DNA of 64,000 nt from SHVO01 sp041905795 (GTDB taxonomy: Bacteria > Pseudomonadota > Alphaproteobacteria > Rhodospirillales > Rhodospirillaceae), in the NCBI GenBank assembly GCA_041905795.1, contig JAYRKL010000019.1, positions 13,336-77,335 on the forward strand, read 5' to 3'. Of this stretch, positions 1 to 8,023 are shown piece by piece (within the stretch, counting starts at the first letter, position 1; each line of letters opens with the position of its first letter). Both the position numbers and the translations under genes were made by a program. The notes under the pieces are model-generated. The model saw only the letters and a program-made list of their open reading frames with translations, made no database searches and was not told where the DNA came from.

Positions 1-2
1 CT

Positions 3-155
3 TCAGGCCGGCGGATAGCGCCGCGGGTAAGTGGCGCCTTCGGGCGGTTTCAAGGGTTCTTTCTTGCCGCAGGCGGCGAGGCCAAGGGTCATGTCCGCCA
101 GCAGCAGCGCCAGCAGGGTCAGGTGCCCGATTTTTTTTAAAGCGTCACGTTTCAT
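3..155 (-). CDS. lptM: Small lipoprotein, LptM (YifL) type
   Basis: A 50-residue protein too short for routine ORF calling. It has a basic N-terminus, a hydrophobic stretch and a lipobox LGLAAC with the lipidated Cys at residue 29, followed by GKKEPLKPPEG and a short Pro/Arg-rich tail. This layout (lipobox, then a G-x-K-x-P-L segment) is that of LptM, which in enterobacteria helps the LptDE LPS translocon mature in the outer membrane. Its ATG overlaps the argH stop (ATGA), so the two are probably translated together. The order argH-lptM followed by lysA is common in proteobacteria; lysA would lie just outside the window. The length matches the family. The function in this organism is inferred. 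Confidence 0.8.
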   Translation of the reverse strand: MKRDALKKIGHLTLLALLLADMTLGLAACGKKEPLKPPEGATYPRRYPPA

Positions 156-1549
156 GCCTGGCGTCCCTTCTTGAGGAAGCGTTCACGGGCGGCCGCGACC
201 GCCGCCGTCACATTGGCGGGCGCGGTGCCGCCGAAGCTGGTGCGGCTGGCGGCCGAGGCCTCGACCGTGAGCACGGAGAAGACGCCTTCGGTGATGCGCG
301 GCTCCACGCCCTGCATGTCGCCGAGCGTGAGTTCGGCCAGGCCGCACCGTTTCTGTTCCGCCAGCGCCACGATGCGCCCGGTGATGTGGTGGGAGTCCCG
401 GAACGGGACATCGAGCGTGCGCGTCACCCAGTCGGCCAGGTCGGTGGCGGTGGTGAAGCCGGGGCTGGCGGCGTCCTTCATGCGCGCGCGGTTGGGCTTC
501 ATGTCGGCGATCATGCCGGTGGCGGCGGCGAGGCACAGCTCCAGCGTATCGAACGCGCCGAACACCGCCTCCTTATCCTCCTGCATGTCCTTGGAGTAGG
601 TGAGCGGCAGTCCCTTCATCACCGTCAGCAATGCCGTGAGCGCGCCGAACACGCGGCCCGACTTGCCGCGCACCAGTTCCGCGGCGTCGGGATTGCGTTT
701 CTGCGGCATCATCGAGCTGCCGGTGGAGAAGGCGTCGCTGAAGGCGATGAACCCGAACTGGGCGGACGCCCAGATCACCATTTCCTCGGCCAGGCGCGAC
801 ATATGGGTGGCCAGGATCGCCGCCGCCGCCAGGAAGTCGAGGGCGAAGTCGCGGTCGGACACGGCGTCCATGGAGTTGGCCATGGGGCGGTCGAAATCAA
901 GTTTTTCGGCGGTGAGGTGCCGGTCGATGGGGAAGGACGTGCCGGCAATGGCGCCGGCGCCGAGCGGGCACTCGTTGAGGCGCGTGCGCGCATCTTTGAA
1001 GCGCGAACGGTCGCGGCCGAACATCTCCACATAGGCCATCAGATGGTGCCCGAACGTGACCGGCTGCGCGGCCTGCAGGTGCGTGAAACCCGGCATGATG
1101 GTGGCGGCTTCGGCTTCGGCCTTGTCCAGCAGCACCGATTGGAGCTTCTCCAGTTCCTCATCCAGCGTGTCGACAGCGGCGCGCACCCACATGCGAAAAT
1201 CGGTGGCGACCTGGTCGTTGCGCGAGCGCGCGGTGTGCAGGCGGCCCGCCGGAAGGCCGATCAGGTCCGCCAGCTTCGATTCGATGTTCATGTGAACATC
1301 CTCGAGGGCGCGGCGGAAATGGAAATTGCCCTCGGAGATATCCTTCTCGATCCGGGTGAGCCCGCCCTGGATGGCCTCGCCGTCGTCCTTGCTGATGATG
1401 CCTTGCGCCACCAGCATCGCGCAGTGGGCGCGGCTGCCGCGCACGTCCTGCTTGGCCAGGCGCTGGTCGAAAGCGATGGAGGCGTTGATCTCCTCCATGA
1501 CCGACGCGGGTCCGGCGGAAAAACGGCCACCCCAGATCTTGCTCGTCAT
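152..1549 (-). CDS. argH: Argininosuccinate lyase
   Basis: A 465-residue protein that cleaves argininosuccinate to arginine and fumarate, the last step of arginine synthesis, in the cytoplasm. The fumarase/lyase signature GSSMMPQKRNPD is present in the C-terminal half, as is the N-terminal WGGRF segment typical of ArgH. Length is normal for the family. The ATG at 1549 faces the divergent tlpA gene across about 70 bases. The gene ends in an ATGA overlap with the lptM start. argD and argF lie 12 kb away in a separate unit, so the arginine pathway is split within the window. Confidence 0.97.
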   Translation of the reverse strand: MTSKIWGGRFSAGPASVMEEINASIAFDQRLAKQDVRGSRAHCAMLVAQGIISKDDGEAIQGGLTRIEKDISEGNFHFRRALEDVHMNIESKLADLIGLPAGRLHTARSRNDQVATDFRMWVRAAVDTLDEELEKLQSVLLDKAEAEAATIMPGFTHLQAAQPVTFGHHLMAYVEMFGRDRSRFKDARTRLNECPLGAGAIAGTSFPIDRHLTAEKLDFDRPMANSMDAVSDRDFALDFLAAAAILATHMSRLAEEMVIWASAQFGFIAFSDAFSTGSSMMPQKRNPDAAELVRGKSGRVFGALTALLTVMKGLPLTYSKDMQEDKEAVFGAFDTLELCLAAATGMIADMKPNRARMKDAASPGFTTATDLADWVTRTLDVPFRDSHHITGRIVALAEQKRCGLAELTLGDMQGVEPRITEGVFSVLTVEASAASRTSFGGTAPANVTAAVAAARERFLKKGRQA

Positions 1550-1620
1550 GTGCTACCTTGGGTACTGAAGCTATCTCCGGGGAGGCTATCATCCCGCCGG
1601 GAATTTATCGGGAGGCATTT

Positions 1621-2229
1621 ATGTCAAATGAATCAGGACGCAAGCTGTTGGTGCCGGTCCTTGGGCTCGGGCTGATTATCATCGCCCTGGTTGTCGTGGC
1701 AAGCCGCAGCGGCACCAAGGAAGAAGCAGCACCTGTGGCTGCATCCGCGCCCGCGGCCGCGCCGGAGCCGAAAAGCGCCGATTTCATCTGGTATGACGCG
1801 CCCAAGGATGCGCCGGCGACCGTGTTCAAGGACGCGGCCGACGCCGACAAGACCCTGGCGGACTTCAAGGGCAAAGCACTGGTGGTGAATTTCTGGGCCA
1901 CCTGGTGCGCGCCCTGCGTCAAGGAAATGCCGACCCTGGACGCGCTGCAGGCGCAGATGGGCGGGGACACGTTCCAGGTCCTGACAATTTCCCAGGACCG
2001 GGAAGGCGCCAAAGTGGCGCAGCCCTTCGTGGAGAAGAACGGCTGGAAGAACCTGGGCCTCTATACCGAGCCGCAGGGCCGGTTCCAGCGCGACGCCTCG
2101 ATCCGCGGGCTGCCCACCACCATCATCATCGACAAGGCCGGCAAGGAAGTGGGCCGGGTCGAAGGCGAAGTGATGTGGACCTCGGCCGAGGTGGTGGAGA
2201 AGCTCAAAGGCTTGGCGTCTGCCCAATAA
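1621..2229 (+). CDS. tlpA: TlpA-family membrane-anchored thiol:disulfide oxidoreductase
   Basis: A 202-residue thioredoxin-fold protein with one N-terminal membrane anchor (about residues 9-27) and a periplasmic TlpA/ResA/CcmG-type domain. The active site WCAPC sits in the motif WATWCAPCVKEMP, followed by the cis-Pro loop GLPTT. Such proteins reduce periplasmic thiols, for example during cytochrome c or cytochrome oxidase maturation; the exact client cannot be read here. I use the ATG at 1621 because GGGAGG lies six bases upstream; the frame stays open upstream to 1558 without a ribosome site. It is divergent from argH, an arrangement seen in several alphaproteobacteria. Confidence 0.9.
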   Translation: MSNESGRKLLVPVLGLGLIIIALVVVASRSGTKEEAAPVAASAPAAAPEPKSADFIWYDAPKDAPATVFKDAADADKTLADFKGKALVVNFWATWCAPCVKEMPTLDALQAQMGGDTFQVLTISQDREGAKVAQPFVEKNGWKNLGLYTEPQGRFQRDASIRGLPTTIIIDKAGKEVGRVEGEVMWTSAEVVEKLKGLASAQ

Positions 2230-2261
2230 GTTTTTTCGTAGAAAAAGCGACCAATACAAAC

Positions 2262-2283
2262 GGGGCGCGGGAAACCGCGCCCC
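2262..2283. terminator. GC-rich hairpin after tlpA
   Basis: A perfect 9-bp inverted repeat (GGGGCGCGG / CCGCGCCCC) with a GAAA tetraloop lies 32 bases after the tlpA stop. It has no long T-run, so it may be an intrinsic terminator of the weaker type or an RNA-stabilising hairpin. It is one of several hairpins in the 2230-2345 gap. Confidence 0.5.
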
Positions 2284-2286
2284 GAA

Positions 2287-2343
2287 GCATTTTCGAAGAA
2301 AATGCGACGGATATGAATTAGGGCGCGCTTTCGCGCGCCCTAA
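2287..2343. repeat. Two adjacent inverted repeats between convergent genes
   Basis: The first is an 8-bp stem GCATTTTC / GAAAATGC (2287-2305, loop GAA). The second is an 11-bp stem (2318-2328 with 2333-2343, loop TTTC) that contains the stop codon of the PAP2 gene. Together with the hairpin at 2262 the gap looks like two diverged copies of one unit: an A/T-rich TTTTCGNAGAAAA hairpin, GCGAC, an AT-rich spacer, then a GGGCGCG hairpin. The stems probably end both converging transcripts. Confidence 0.5.
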
Positions 2344-3010
2344 CGAGAGTCAGGTCGAGTTTGTCGCCGTTGGCTTCAAAGCGGCGGCGCCAGTAGATCA
2401 CGGCCGCCACCGCCAGCCACACGCCGCCCAAGACATCGCTGAGGTAGTGCGCGCCGATGATGACGCGGCTGGCAGCGATCAGCACCGCGGTCACGAAGAA
2501 CACCGGTCGCAGCGGCGGGTAGATCAATGCCAGCGCCAGCATCGCCGACGTGATCGACTGGGCGTGGCCCGACGGGAAACTGGAATCCCCGGTGTTCATG
2601 CGGAAGGGATGAAAAGACGCGCCGCCGTCCTCGAACAGGAAGCGGGGCCGGTCGCGGCCGATCGCGAACTTCAGCACGACCTCGGTGATGCCGGAGCTGG
2701 CCATGGCGACAATCATGAAGATCCAGGCGCGCTTGCGTACCGTGAAAGCGGTGGTGCCGATAGGCAGCTGCTGCGAGCGGTGGCGGATATAGGCGCCGGC
2801 GAGGCCCGTGAGCGCCACCGAATACCACAACCAGCCGCTGGCGAAGTCGGTGATGGCGGCGAAGAACTCCGCCCAATCGGTTCTGCGGTGAGGCTGGAGC
2901 CAGCGGGCGATCGGTTCGTCACCCCACAGCATCAGCGCGGCGATCGCCGCCGCGTTCAGCACCGTGTAGATCAGGAAGGGCGCGGACAGGAGCGGATTGC
3001 GCTGGGTCAT
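2318..3010 (-). CDS. PAP2-family membrane phosphatase
   Basis: A 230-residue multi-spanning membrane protein with the three phosphatase motifs of the PAP2 superfamily in order: KFAIGRDRPRF, then PSGHAQS, then SRVIIGAHYLSDVLGG. These give the conserved Lys/Arg, the catalytic His pair and Asp. Substrates in this family are lipid phosphates such as undecaprenyl pyrophosphate, lipid A or phosphatidate; which one cannot be decided from sequence. The ATG overlaps the stop of the PMT-type glycosyltransferase gene (ATGA), so it is the last gene of an hbd-PMT-PAP2 row. That pairing suggests recycling or dephosphorylation of a polyprenyl or lipid A carrier, an inference. Confidence 0.88.
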   Translation of the reverse strand: MTQRNPLLSAPFLIYTVLNAAAIAALMLWGDEPIARWLQPHRRTDWAEFFAAITDFASGWLWYSVALTGLAGAYIRHRSQQLPIGTTAFTVRKRAWIFMIVAMASSGITEVVLKFAIGRDRPRFLFEDGGASFHPFRMNTGDSSFPSGHAQSITSAMLALALIYPPLRPVFFVTAVLIAASRVIIGAHYLSDVLGGVWLAVAAVIYWRRRFEANGDKLDLTLVRARESAP

Positions 3011-4665
3011 GGGCCGGTGGTGATGAGCGCCAGCCGCTCGGGCCGGCCGCGGGAATAATTATACCCGCCGAACTCGGCGATCTGCACCAGGTTCCGTCCG
3101 CCCGCCGCCAGGGCCGTGCGCACAAGATCGAGAGCCTCCACCGGCACCACCGCCAGTGCCGCGGGATGCCCCGCCAGATGATCGGCGGCGCCTTTCGCGT
3201 CGGACAGGATGGTTTCGGTGCCGAGCAGGAAAATCGCGGAAGGTTCGTGATAGCCGGCCAGGATCGCGGGTTCGGTCATCAACGGCACCGCGCGCGCTGC
3301 GATGCGGTCGCTCAGGGCGAGGCGCGGCAGGCGCGGCAATTCGACGCCGAACACCGTCACATAGAACGCAAGCCCCGCGAAACCCACGCCCGTCACCGCC
3401 CGGGGAACGCCGGATCGTCCGAGCAGGGTCATGCCGTAAAGCGCGGCGCCCAAGGTGATGACGGCCACGGCGGTGGCCGGGATCACGCTGCCTTCGCCGA
3501 ACCGCCGCGCCGCCACCAGGGCGACCACGCCGAGGACAATGCAAACCCACGACCAGACCACCCGCCAGCCCAGGCCCCATCCACCGCCGAACGCCGCGCG
3601 GGTGTCCGGCAGTCCTCGCAGACTGGCGGCGATCAGCAGCATGAGCGGCGGCATGAGCGGCAGCGTGTAGTGGGGCAGCTTGGTGGGCACCAATTCGAAT
3701 ACGGCCCACGCCGGGACCAGCCACGCCAGGCAAAAGCGGATCGCTGGGTCGGTGCGCGCGCGCCAGGCGGCGATCACGGCGAACGGGGCGAGCACGGACC
3801 AGGGCCAGGCGGTGACCGCGCTCAGCAGAAGGTGCGTGCCGGGCCAGGCGCCGTGGCCTTCCTGGCCGCCGATGAGCTTGGGCAGGATGTCTTCCTGGAA
3901 GGAGGCGCTGACGAAGGAGCCGCCGGTGGACGCCTGCATCAGGAAGAACGGCGCCACGGCGAGGACGAGCAGCGCGGCGCCCGCCAGCGGATAGAGCCGC
4001 CGGATCCATTTGATGTCCCGGTCGGCGATGCAGAGCGCCAGGCCGGTCGCGCCGGCCACCGCGACGATCACTGGGCCTTTGATCAGGATGCCGGCCGCCA
4101 GCGCGGCCCAGAACAGCAGCGCCGCGCCGATCCGCGCCTTGCCTTCGGTGTAGATGCGCCCCAGTCCGGCCAGGCACAGGACCGTGGCGCAGAGCAGCGC
4201 CGCGTCGGTCTTGGCGAGATGGGCTTCGGCGACGACCACCAGCGTTGTCGCCAGCATGGCGCCGGCCGCCAGTCCCGCCGGCGCGCCGAACAGGCGCCGT
4301 CCGAATGCGAACGTGGCCAGCACCGCGAGCCATGCCGCCAGCGCCGAGGGCAGGCGATAGGCCCAAGGCGCCGTCAAGCGCGCGCCGGTCAGCTTCACGG
4401 CGGCGGCCTGCAGCCAGTAGGCGCCGGCCGGCTTCTTGTTCCGGGCCTCTTCCTGGAAACGGATGTTGAGGTAGTCGCCGGTCTCGATCATCTGCTTCGT
4501 GGCCTGCATGAAACGCGCTTCATCGCGGTCCATGGGCGGCAACGACGCGAGCCCCGGCGCGAACAGGGCAGCGCAGAGCAGGGTCAGCAAAAGATAAGGA
4601 CGAAAGCCCTCGGTGAGGCGGTGACGGGCCGCGAACGCGCCGATGCCTGTCGCTGGCGCGGTCAT
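3007..4665 (-). CDS. PMT/ArnT-family membrane glycosyltransferase (GT39/GT83-like)
   Basis: About 552 residues, with many membrane spans and a periplasmic C-terminal part. The N-terminal motif PPMDRDEARF carries the catalytic acidic residues of the PMT/ArnT fold, and RNKKPAGAYWLQAA is the conserved second loop. Members move a sugar from a polyprenyl-phosphate donor to lipid A or protein on the periplasmic side. The open frame extends to 4833 but would overlap hbd deeply; the ATG at 4665, eight bases after the hbd stop, restores a normal start before the first membrane segment. It overlaps the PAP2 gene by four bases. The acceptor is unknown. Confidence 0.82.
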   Translation of the reverse strand: MTAPATGIGAFAARHRLTEGFRPYLLLTLLCAALFAPGLASLPPMDRDEARFMQATKQMIETGDYLNIRFQEEARNKKPAGAYWLQAAAVKLTGARLTAPWAYRLPSALAAWLAVLATFAFGRRLFGAPAGLAAGAMLATTLVVVAEAHLAKTDAALLCATVLCLAGLGRIYTEGKARIGAALLFWAALAAGILIKGPVIVAVAGATGLALCIADRDIKWIRRLYPLAGAALLVLAVAPFFLMQASTGGSFVSASFQEDILPKLIGGQEGHGAWPGTHLLLSAVTAWPWSVLAPFAVIAAWRARTDPAIRFCLAWLVPAWAVFELVPTKLPHYTLPLMPPLMLLIAASLRGLPDTRAAFGGGWGLGWRVVWSWVCIVLGVVALVAARRFGEGSVIPATAVAVITLGAALYGMTLLGRSGVPRAVTGVGFAGLAFYVTVFGVELPRLPRLALSDRIAARAVPLMTEPAILAGYHEPSAIFLLGTETILSDAKGAADHLAGHPAALAVVPVEALDLVRTALAAGGRNLVQIAEFGGYNYSRGRPERLALITTGP

Positions 4666-4673
4666 GCCGGGCG

Positions 4674-5573
4674 TTAGCGGGTGGGAACCGGTTCCGGGCC
4701 GCTGTAGTCGTAGAAGCCCTTGCCGGTCTTGCGGCCCAGCCAGCCGGCCTCGACGTATTTCGCCAGCAGCGGGCAGGGACGGTATTTGGTGTCGGCCAGG
4801 CCGTCGTGCAGCACGGTCATGATGGCGAGGCAAGTGTCGAGACCGATGAAATCCGCGAGTTCCAGGGGCCCCATGGGATGGTTGGCGCCCAGCTTCATGG
4901 CGGTGTCGATGGCCTTCACGGTGCCGACGCCTTCATACAGCGTGTAAGTCGCCTCGTTGATCATGGGGATGAGCACGCGGTTGACGATGAAGGCCGGGAA
5001 ATCCTCCGACGAGACCACCTGCTTGCCGAGCCTTTCGGCGAACACGCGCACGGCGGAGAAGGTGTTTTCATCCGTGGCGATGCCGCGGATCAGCTCCACC
5101 AGCTTCATCACCGGCACCGGGTTCATGAAGTGCAGGCCCATGAAGCGCTCCGGCCGGTCGGTGACCGCGGCCAGGCGGGTGATGGAGATCGACGACGTGT
5201 TCGAGCACAGCACCGCGTCCGCCTTCAGGAACGGCGTCAGGTCCTTGAAGATCTTCTTCTTGGTCTCTTCGGCCTCGGTGGCCGCTTCGATCACCAGGTC
5301 GCGGTCGCGCAAGCCGTCATAGCCGGCGGCGGTCTTGATGCGTTCGAGGGCGGCGTTCTTGTCGGCTTCGCTGACGAAGCCCTTGTTCACCTGGCGGGCG
5401 ATGTTCTTTTCGATATTGGCGCGGCTCTTCTTGAGCTGATCCTCGCTGATGTCCGACATGACCACGTCGAAACCGGCGAGCGCGCAGACATGGGCGATGC
5501 CGGAGCCCATCTGCCCCGCGCCGATGATGCCGACCTTGGCAATGGTGACGGGCGTCTTGGCGGACTGGTTCAT
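4674..5573 (-). CDS. hbd: 3-hydroxybutyryl-CoA dehydrogenase
   Basis: A 299-residue soluble NAD(P)-dependent enzyme that interconverts 3-hydroxybutyryl-CoA and acetoacetyl-CoA. The Rossmann motif GIIGAGQMGSGIAH is at the N-terminus, and the catalytic His is in GLHFMNPVPVMKLVE, with the Asn in the SSEDFPAFIVNRVL segment. Length is that of the single-domain family. It follows etfA by 30 bases in the same direction, a linkage common in alphaproteobacteria and consistent with short-chain acyl-CoA or polyhydroxybutyrate metabolism. Confidence 0.95.
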   Translation of the reverse strand: MNQSAKTPVTIAKVGIIGAGQMGSGIAHVCALAGFDVVMSDISEDQLKKSRANIEKNIARQVNKGFVSEADKNAALERIKTAAGYDGLRDRDLVIEAATEAEETKKKIFKDLTPFLKADAVLCSNTSSISITRLAAVTDRPERFMGLHFMNPVPVMKLVELIRGIATDENTFSAVRVFAERLGKQVVSSEDFPAFIVNRVLIPMINEATYTLYEGVGTVKAIDTAMKLGANHPMGPLELADFIGLDTCLAIMTVLHDGLADTKYRPCPLLAKYVEAGWLGRKTGKGFYDYSGPEPVPTR

Positions 5574-5603
5574 GGAGAAACGACCTGCGAAACGATGAGA
5601 AGT

Positions 5604-6533
5604 CTAGAGCGCGGCGGTCAACTCGGGGACGACCTGGAACAGGTCGCCCACCAGGCCGTAATCGGCGATCTGGAAGATCGGCGCTTCCGGATCCTTGTTG
5701 ATCGCGACGATCACCTTGGAATCCTTCATGCCGGCGAGGTGCTGGATGGCGCCGGAGATGCCCACGGCGATGTAGAGTTCGGGCGCTATGATCTTGCCGG
5801 TCTGGCCGACCTGGTAGTCGTTGGGCACGAAGCCCGCGTCCACGGCGGCGCGGCTGGCGCCGACGCCGGCGCCGAGCTTGTCGGCCAGGGCTTCGATGAT
5901 CTTGAAGTTCTCGCCCGAGCCCATGCCGCGGCCGCCGGAGACGACGATGCGGGCCGAGGTCAGTTCGGGACGTTCGGACGTCGACAGCGCCTGGCTGACG
6001 AAGCTGGAGAGGCCGGGGTTCGCCGCCGCGGCGACGTTTTCGATCGCGGCGCTGCCGCCTTCGGTCTTGGCCTTGTCGAAGGTCGAGCCGCGCACGGTGA
6101 TGACCTTCTTGGCGTCTTTCGACTGCACGGTGGCGAGCGCGTTGCCGGCGTAGATCGGGCGAACGAAGGTATCCGCCGAGACTACCGCCGAGATGTCGGA
6201 GACCTGCGCGACGTCCAGGAGTGCCGCCACGCGCGGCATGACGTTCTTGCCCGAGGTGGTGGCGGGCGCGATCAGGTGGGAGTAATCGCCGGCGAGGCTG
6301 ACGATCAGCGCCGACAGCGGTTCGGCCAGGGCATGTTCGTATGCGGCGTCGTCGGCGACCAGGACCTTCGTCACGCCGGCGATCTTGGCGGCGGCGGCAG
6401 CGGCGGCGGCGCAGCCCTTGCCCGCGACCAGCACGTGAATATCGCCGCCCACAGCCGCGGCGGCGGTGATGGCCGAGAGGGTCGCCGCCTTAATGGTGGC
6501 GTTGTCGTGTTCGGCGAGAACGAGCGAGGTCAT
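5604..6533 (-). CDS. etfA: Electron transfer flavoprotein alpha subunit
   Basis: A 309-residue FAD-binding subunit of ETF, which collects electrons from acyl-CoA dehydrogenases and passes them to ETF-ubiquinone oxidoreductase. The C-terminal FAD domain has SGGRGMGSGENF, VGQTGKIIAPELYIAVGISGAIQHLAGM and IVAINKDPEAPIFQIADYGLVGD, all diagnostic. Its ATG overlaps the etfB stop by four bases, as expected for subunits made in equal amounts. hbd follows downstream. Confidence 0.97.
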   Translation of the reverse strand: MTSLVLAEHDNATIKAATLSAITAAAAVGGDIHVLVAGKGCAAAAAAAAKIAGVTKVLVADDAAYEHALAEPLSALIVSLAGDYSHLIAPATTSGKNVMPRVAALLDVAQVSDISAVVSADTFVRPIYAGNALATVQSKDAKKVITVRGSTFDKAKTEGGSAAIENVAAAANPGLSSFVSQALSTSERPELTSARIVVSGGRGMGSGENFKIIEALADKLGAGVGASRAAVDAGFVPNDYQVGQTGKIIAPELYIAVGISGAIQHLAGMKDSKVIVAINKDPEAPIFQIADYGLVGDLFQVVPELTAAL

Positions 6534-7282
6534 CCGATCACCTTGGCTTCATTGCGCAATTTATCGATGAGGGTGGCAACGTCGGCCACCTTGGCGCCGC
6601 CCTGGCGCTTGGCCGGCTCCTCCACCTTGAGCGTGACGAGGCGCGGGGTCACGTCGACGCCCAAAGCATCGGGGGCGAGCGTGTCGATGGGTTTTTTCTT
6701 GGCCTTCATGATGTTGGGCAGCGAGGCGTAGCGCGGCTCGTTGAGGCGCAGGTCGGTGGTGATGATGCAGGGCAGCTTCACGGAGATGGTCTCGAGGCCG
6801 CCGTCCACTTCGCGGGTGACGGTGGCGGCATCGGCGCCCAACTCCACCTTCGAGGCAAACGTGCCCTGGGGCCAGCCCAGCAGCGCCGCCAGCATCTGGC
6901 CGGTCTGGTTGGCGTCGTCGTCGATCGCCTGCTTGCCGAGCACGATCAGGTTGGGGGTTTCCTTGGCGGCGATCGCCTTGAGGATCTTGGCGACCGCCAG
7001 CGGCTGAATCTCGGCGTCCGTCTGCACCAGGATGCCGCGGTCGGCGCCCATGGCGAGCGCCGTGCGCAGGGTTTCCTGGGCGCCGGCCGGACCGATGCTG
7101 ACCACCACGATCTCGGTGATCTTGCCGGCTTCCTTCATGCGCACCGCTTCCTCGACGGCGATTTCGTCGAAGGGGTTCATGGACATCTTGACGTTGGTCA
7201 GTTCGACGCCGGTCTTGTCGGCTTTGACCCGGACCTTGACGTTGAAGTCGACGACGCGTTTGACGGCGACCAGTGCTTTCAT
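6530..7282 (-). CDS. etfB: Electron transfer flavoprotein beta subunit
   Basis: A 250-residue partner of EtfA; it binds AMP and carries the conserved recognition loop. Diagnostic segments are NPFDEIAVEEAVRMKE near the N-terminus, GKQAIDDDANQTGQMLAALL in the middle and LPCIITTDLRLNEPRYASLPNIMKAKKKP towards the end. First gene of the etfB-etfA-hbd row. About 130 non-coding bases separate it from the end of the adenosyltransferase gene; they probably hold the promoter, although no strong -35/-10 pair stands out. Confidence 0.97.
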   Translation of the reverse strand: MKALVAVKRVVDFNVKVRVKADKTGVELTNVKMSMNPFDEIAVEEAVRMKEAGKITEIVVVSIGPAGAQETLRTALAMGADRGILVQTDAEIQPLAVAKILKAIAAKETPNLIVLGKQAIDDDANQTGQMLAALLGWPQGTFASKVELGADAATVTREVDGGLETISVKLPCIITTDLRLNEPRYASLPNIMKAKKKPIDTLAPDALGVDVTPRLVTLKVEEPAKRQGGAKVADVATLIDKLRNEAKVIG

Positions 7283-7415
7283 CGGCCCCCCATTTCGGCA
7301 AAAAACATATTGGTTTTAGTCAGTTTCGCGGCCGTACGACTAGTCCCGGACCGCGGGGCTGTCAAACGAAATAGTGCTGCGCTGCAGCATGCCCAGAGCG
7401 AAACAAAGGGCCCAC

Positions 7416-7988
7416 TTAACGGTTGGCTCCGGGCACCCACATGACGTCGCCACCAGCCTTTGCGTTGACATGCCGGGCGAGTACGAACAGGTGGTCCGAA
7501 AGCCGGTTCGCGTAAATCAGGGAGATGGGATTGAGGGCCTCGTGTCCGGCCAGTTCCGTGATCTCGCGTTCGGCGCGGCGCGTCACGGTGCGGGCAAGAT
7601 GCAGATAGGCCGCCGCCGCGCCGCCGCCCGGCAGGACGAAAGAGGTCAGCGGCTTGAGCGCGGCGTTCATGGCGTCGATCTCATGCTCCAGGCGGTCGAC
7701 CTGGGCCTGGCTGACGCGCAAGGCCTGACCGGGCTTTTCGTCGGCCGCCAGCGGCGTACACAGGTCCGCGCCCAGATCGAACAGGTCGTTCTGGATGCGC
7801 ATGAGCATGGCGTCGGTTTCGGCGTCCCGGGCGGTATGCAGGCGGGCGAGGCCGACCACTGAATTGGCTTCGTCGAGCGTGCCGTAGGCCGCGACCCTGA
7901 GGTCGTATTTCTTCACCCGCGTGCCGTCGCCCAGCGAGGTCTCGCCTTTGTCGCCGCCGCGGGTATAGATCTTTGTCAGCTTTACCAT
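7416..7988 (-). CDS. pduO: Cob(I)alamin adenosyltransferase, PduO type
   Basis: A 190-residue ATP:cob(I)alamin adenosyltransferase, which makes the coenzyme form of B12 needed by methylmalonyl-CoA mutase and similar enzymes. The N-terminal KIYTRGGDKGETSLGDGTRVKK is the ATP-binding loop of the PduO/MMAB family, and the later RRAEREI segment is the conserved helix. It sits just upstream of etfB in the same direction and divergent from the LptG-like gene. Linkage of this gene to etfB-etfA-hbd is common in alphaproteobacteria. Confidence 0.92.
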   Translation of the reverse strand: MVKLTKIYTRGGDKGETSLGDGTRVKKYDLRVAAYGTLDEANSVVGLARLHTARDAETDAMLMRIQNDLFDLGADLCTPLAADEKPGQALRVSQAQVDRLEHEIDAMNAALKPLTSFVLPGGGAAAAYLHLARTVTRRAEREITELAGHEALNPISLIYANRLSDHLFVLARHVNAKAGGDVMWVPGANR

Positions 7989-8023
7989 GGCGCGATGATA
8001 CGCCGTGTAACGCGGCTTCCGCT

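Noticed and set aside
386..6731. Long plus-strand frames opposite argH, the PMT gene, hbd and etfA
   Set aside because: Antisense shadows with biased composition and no domain; the minus-strand genes are certain.
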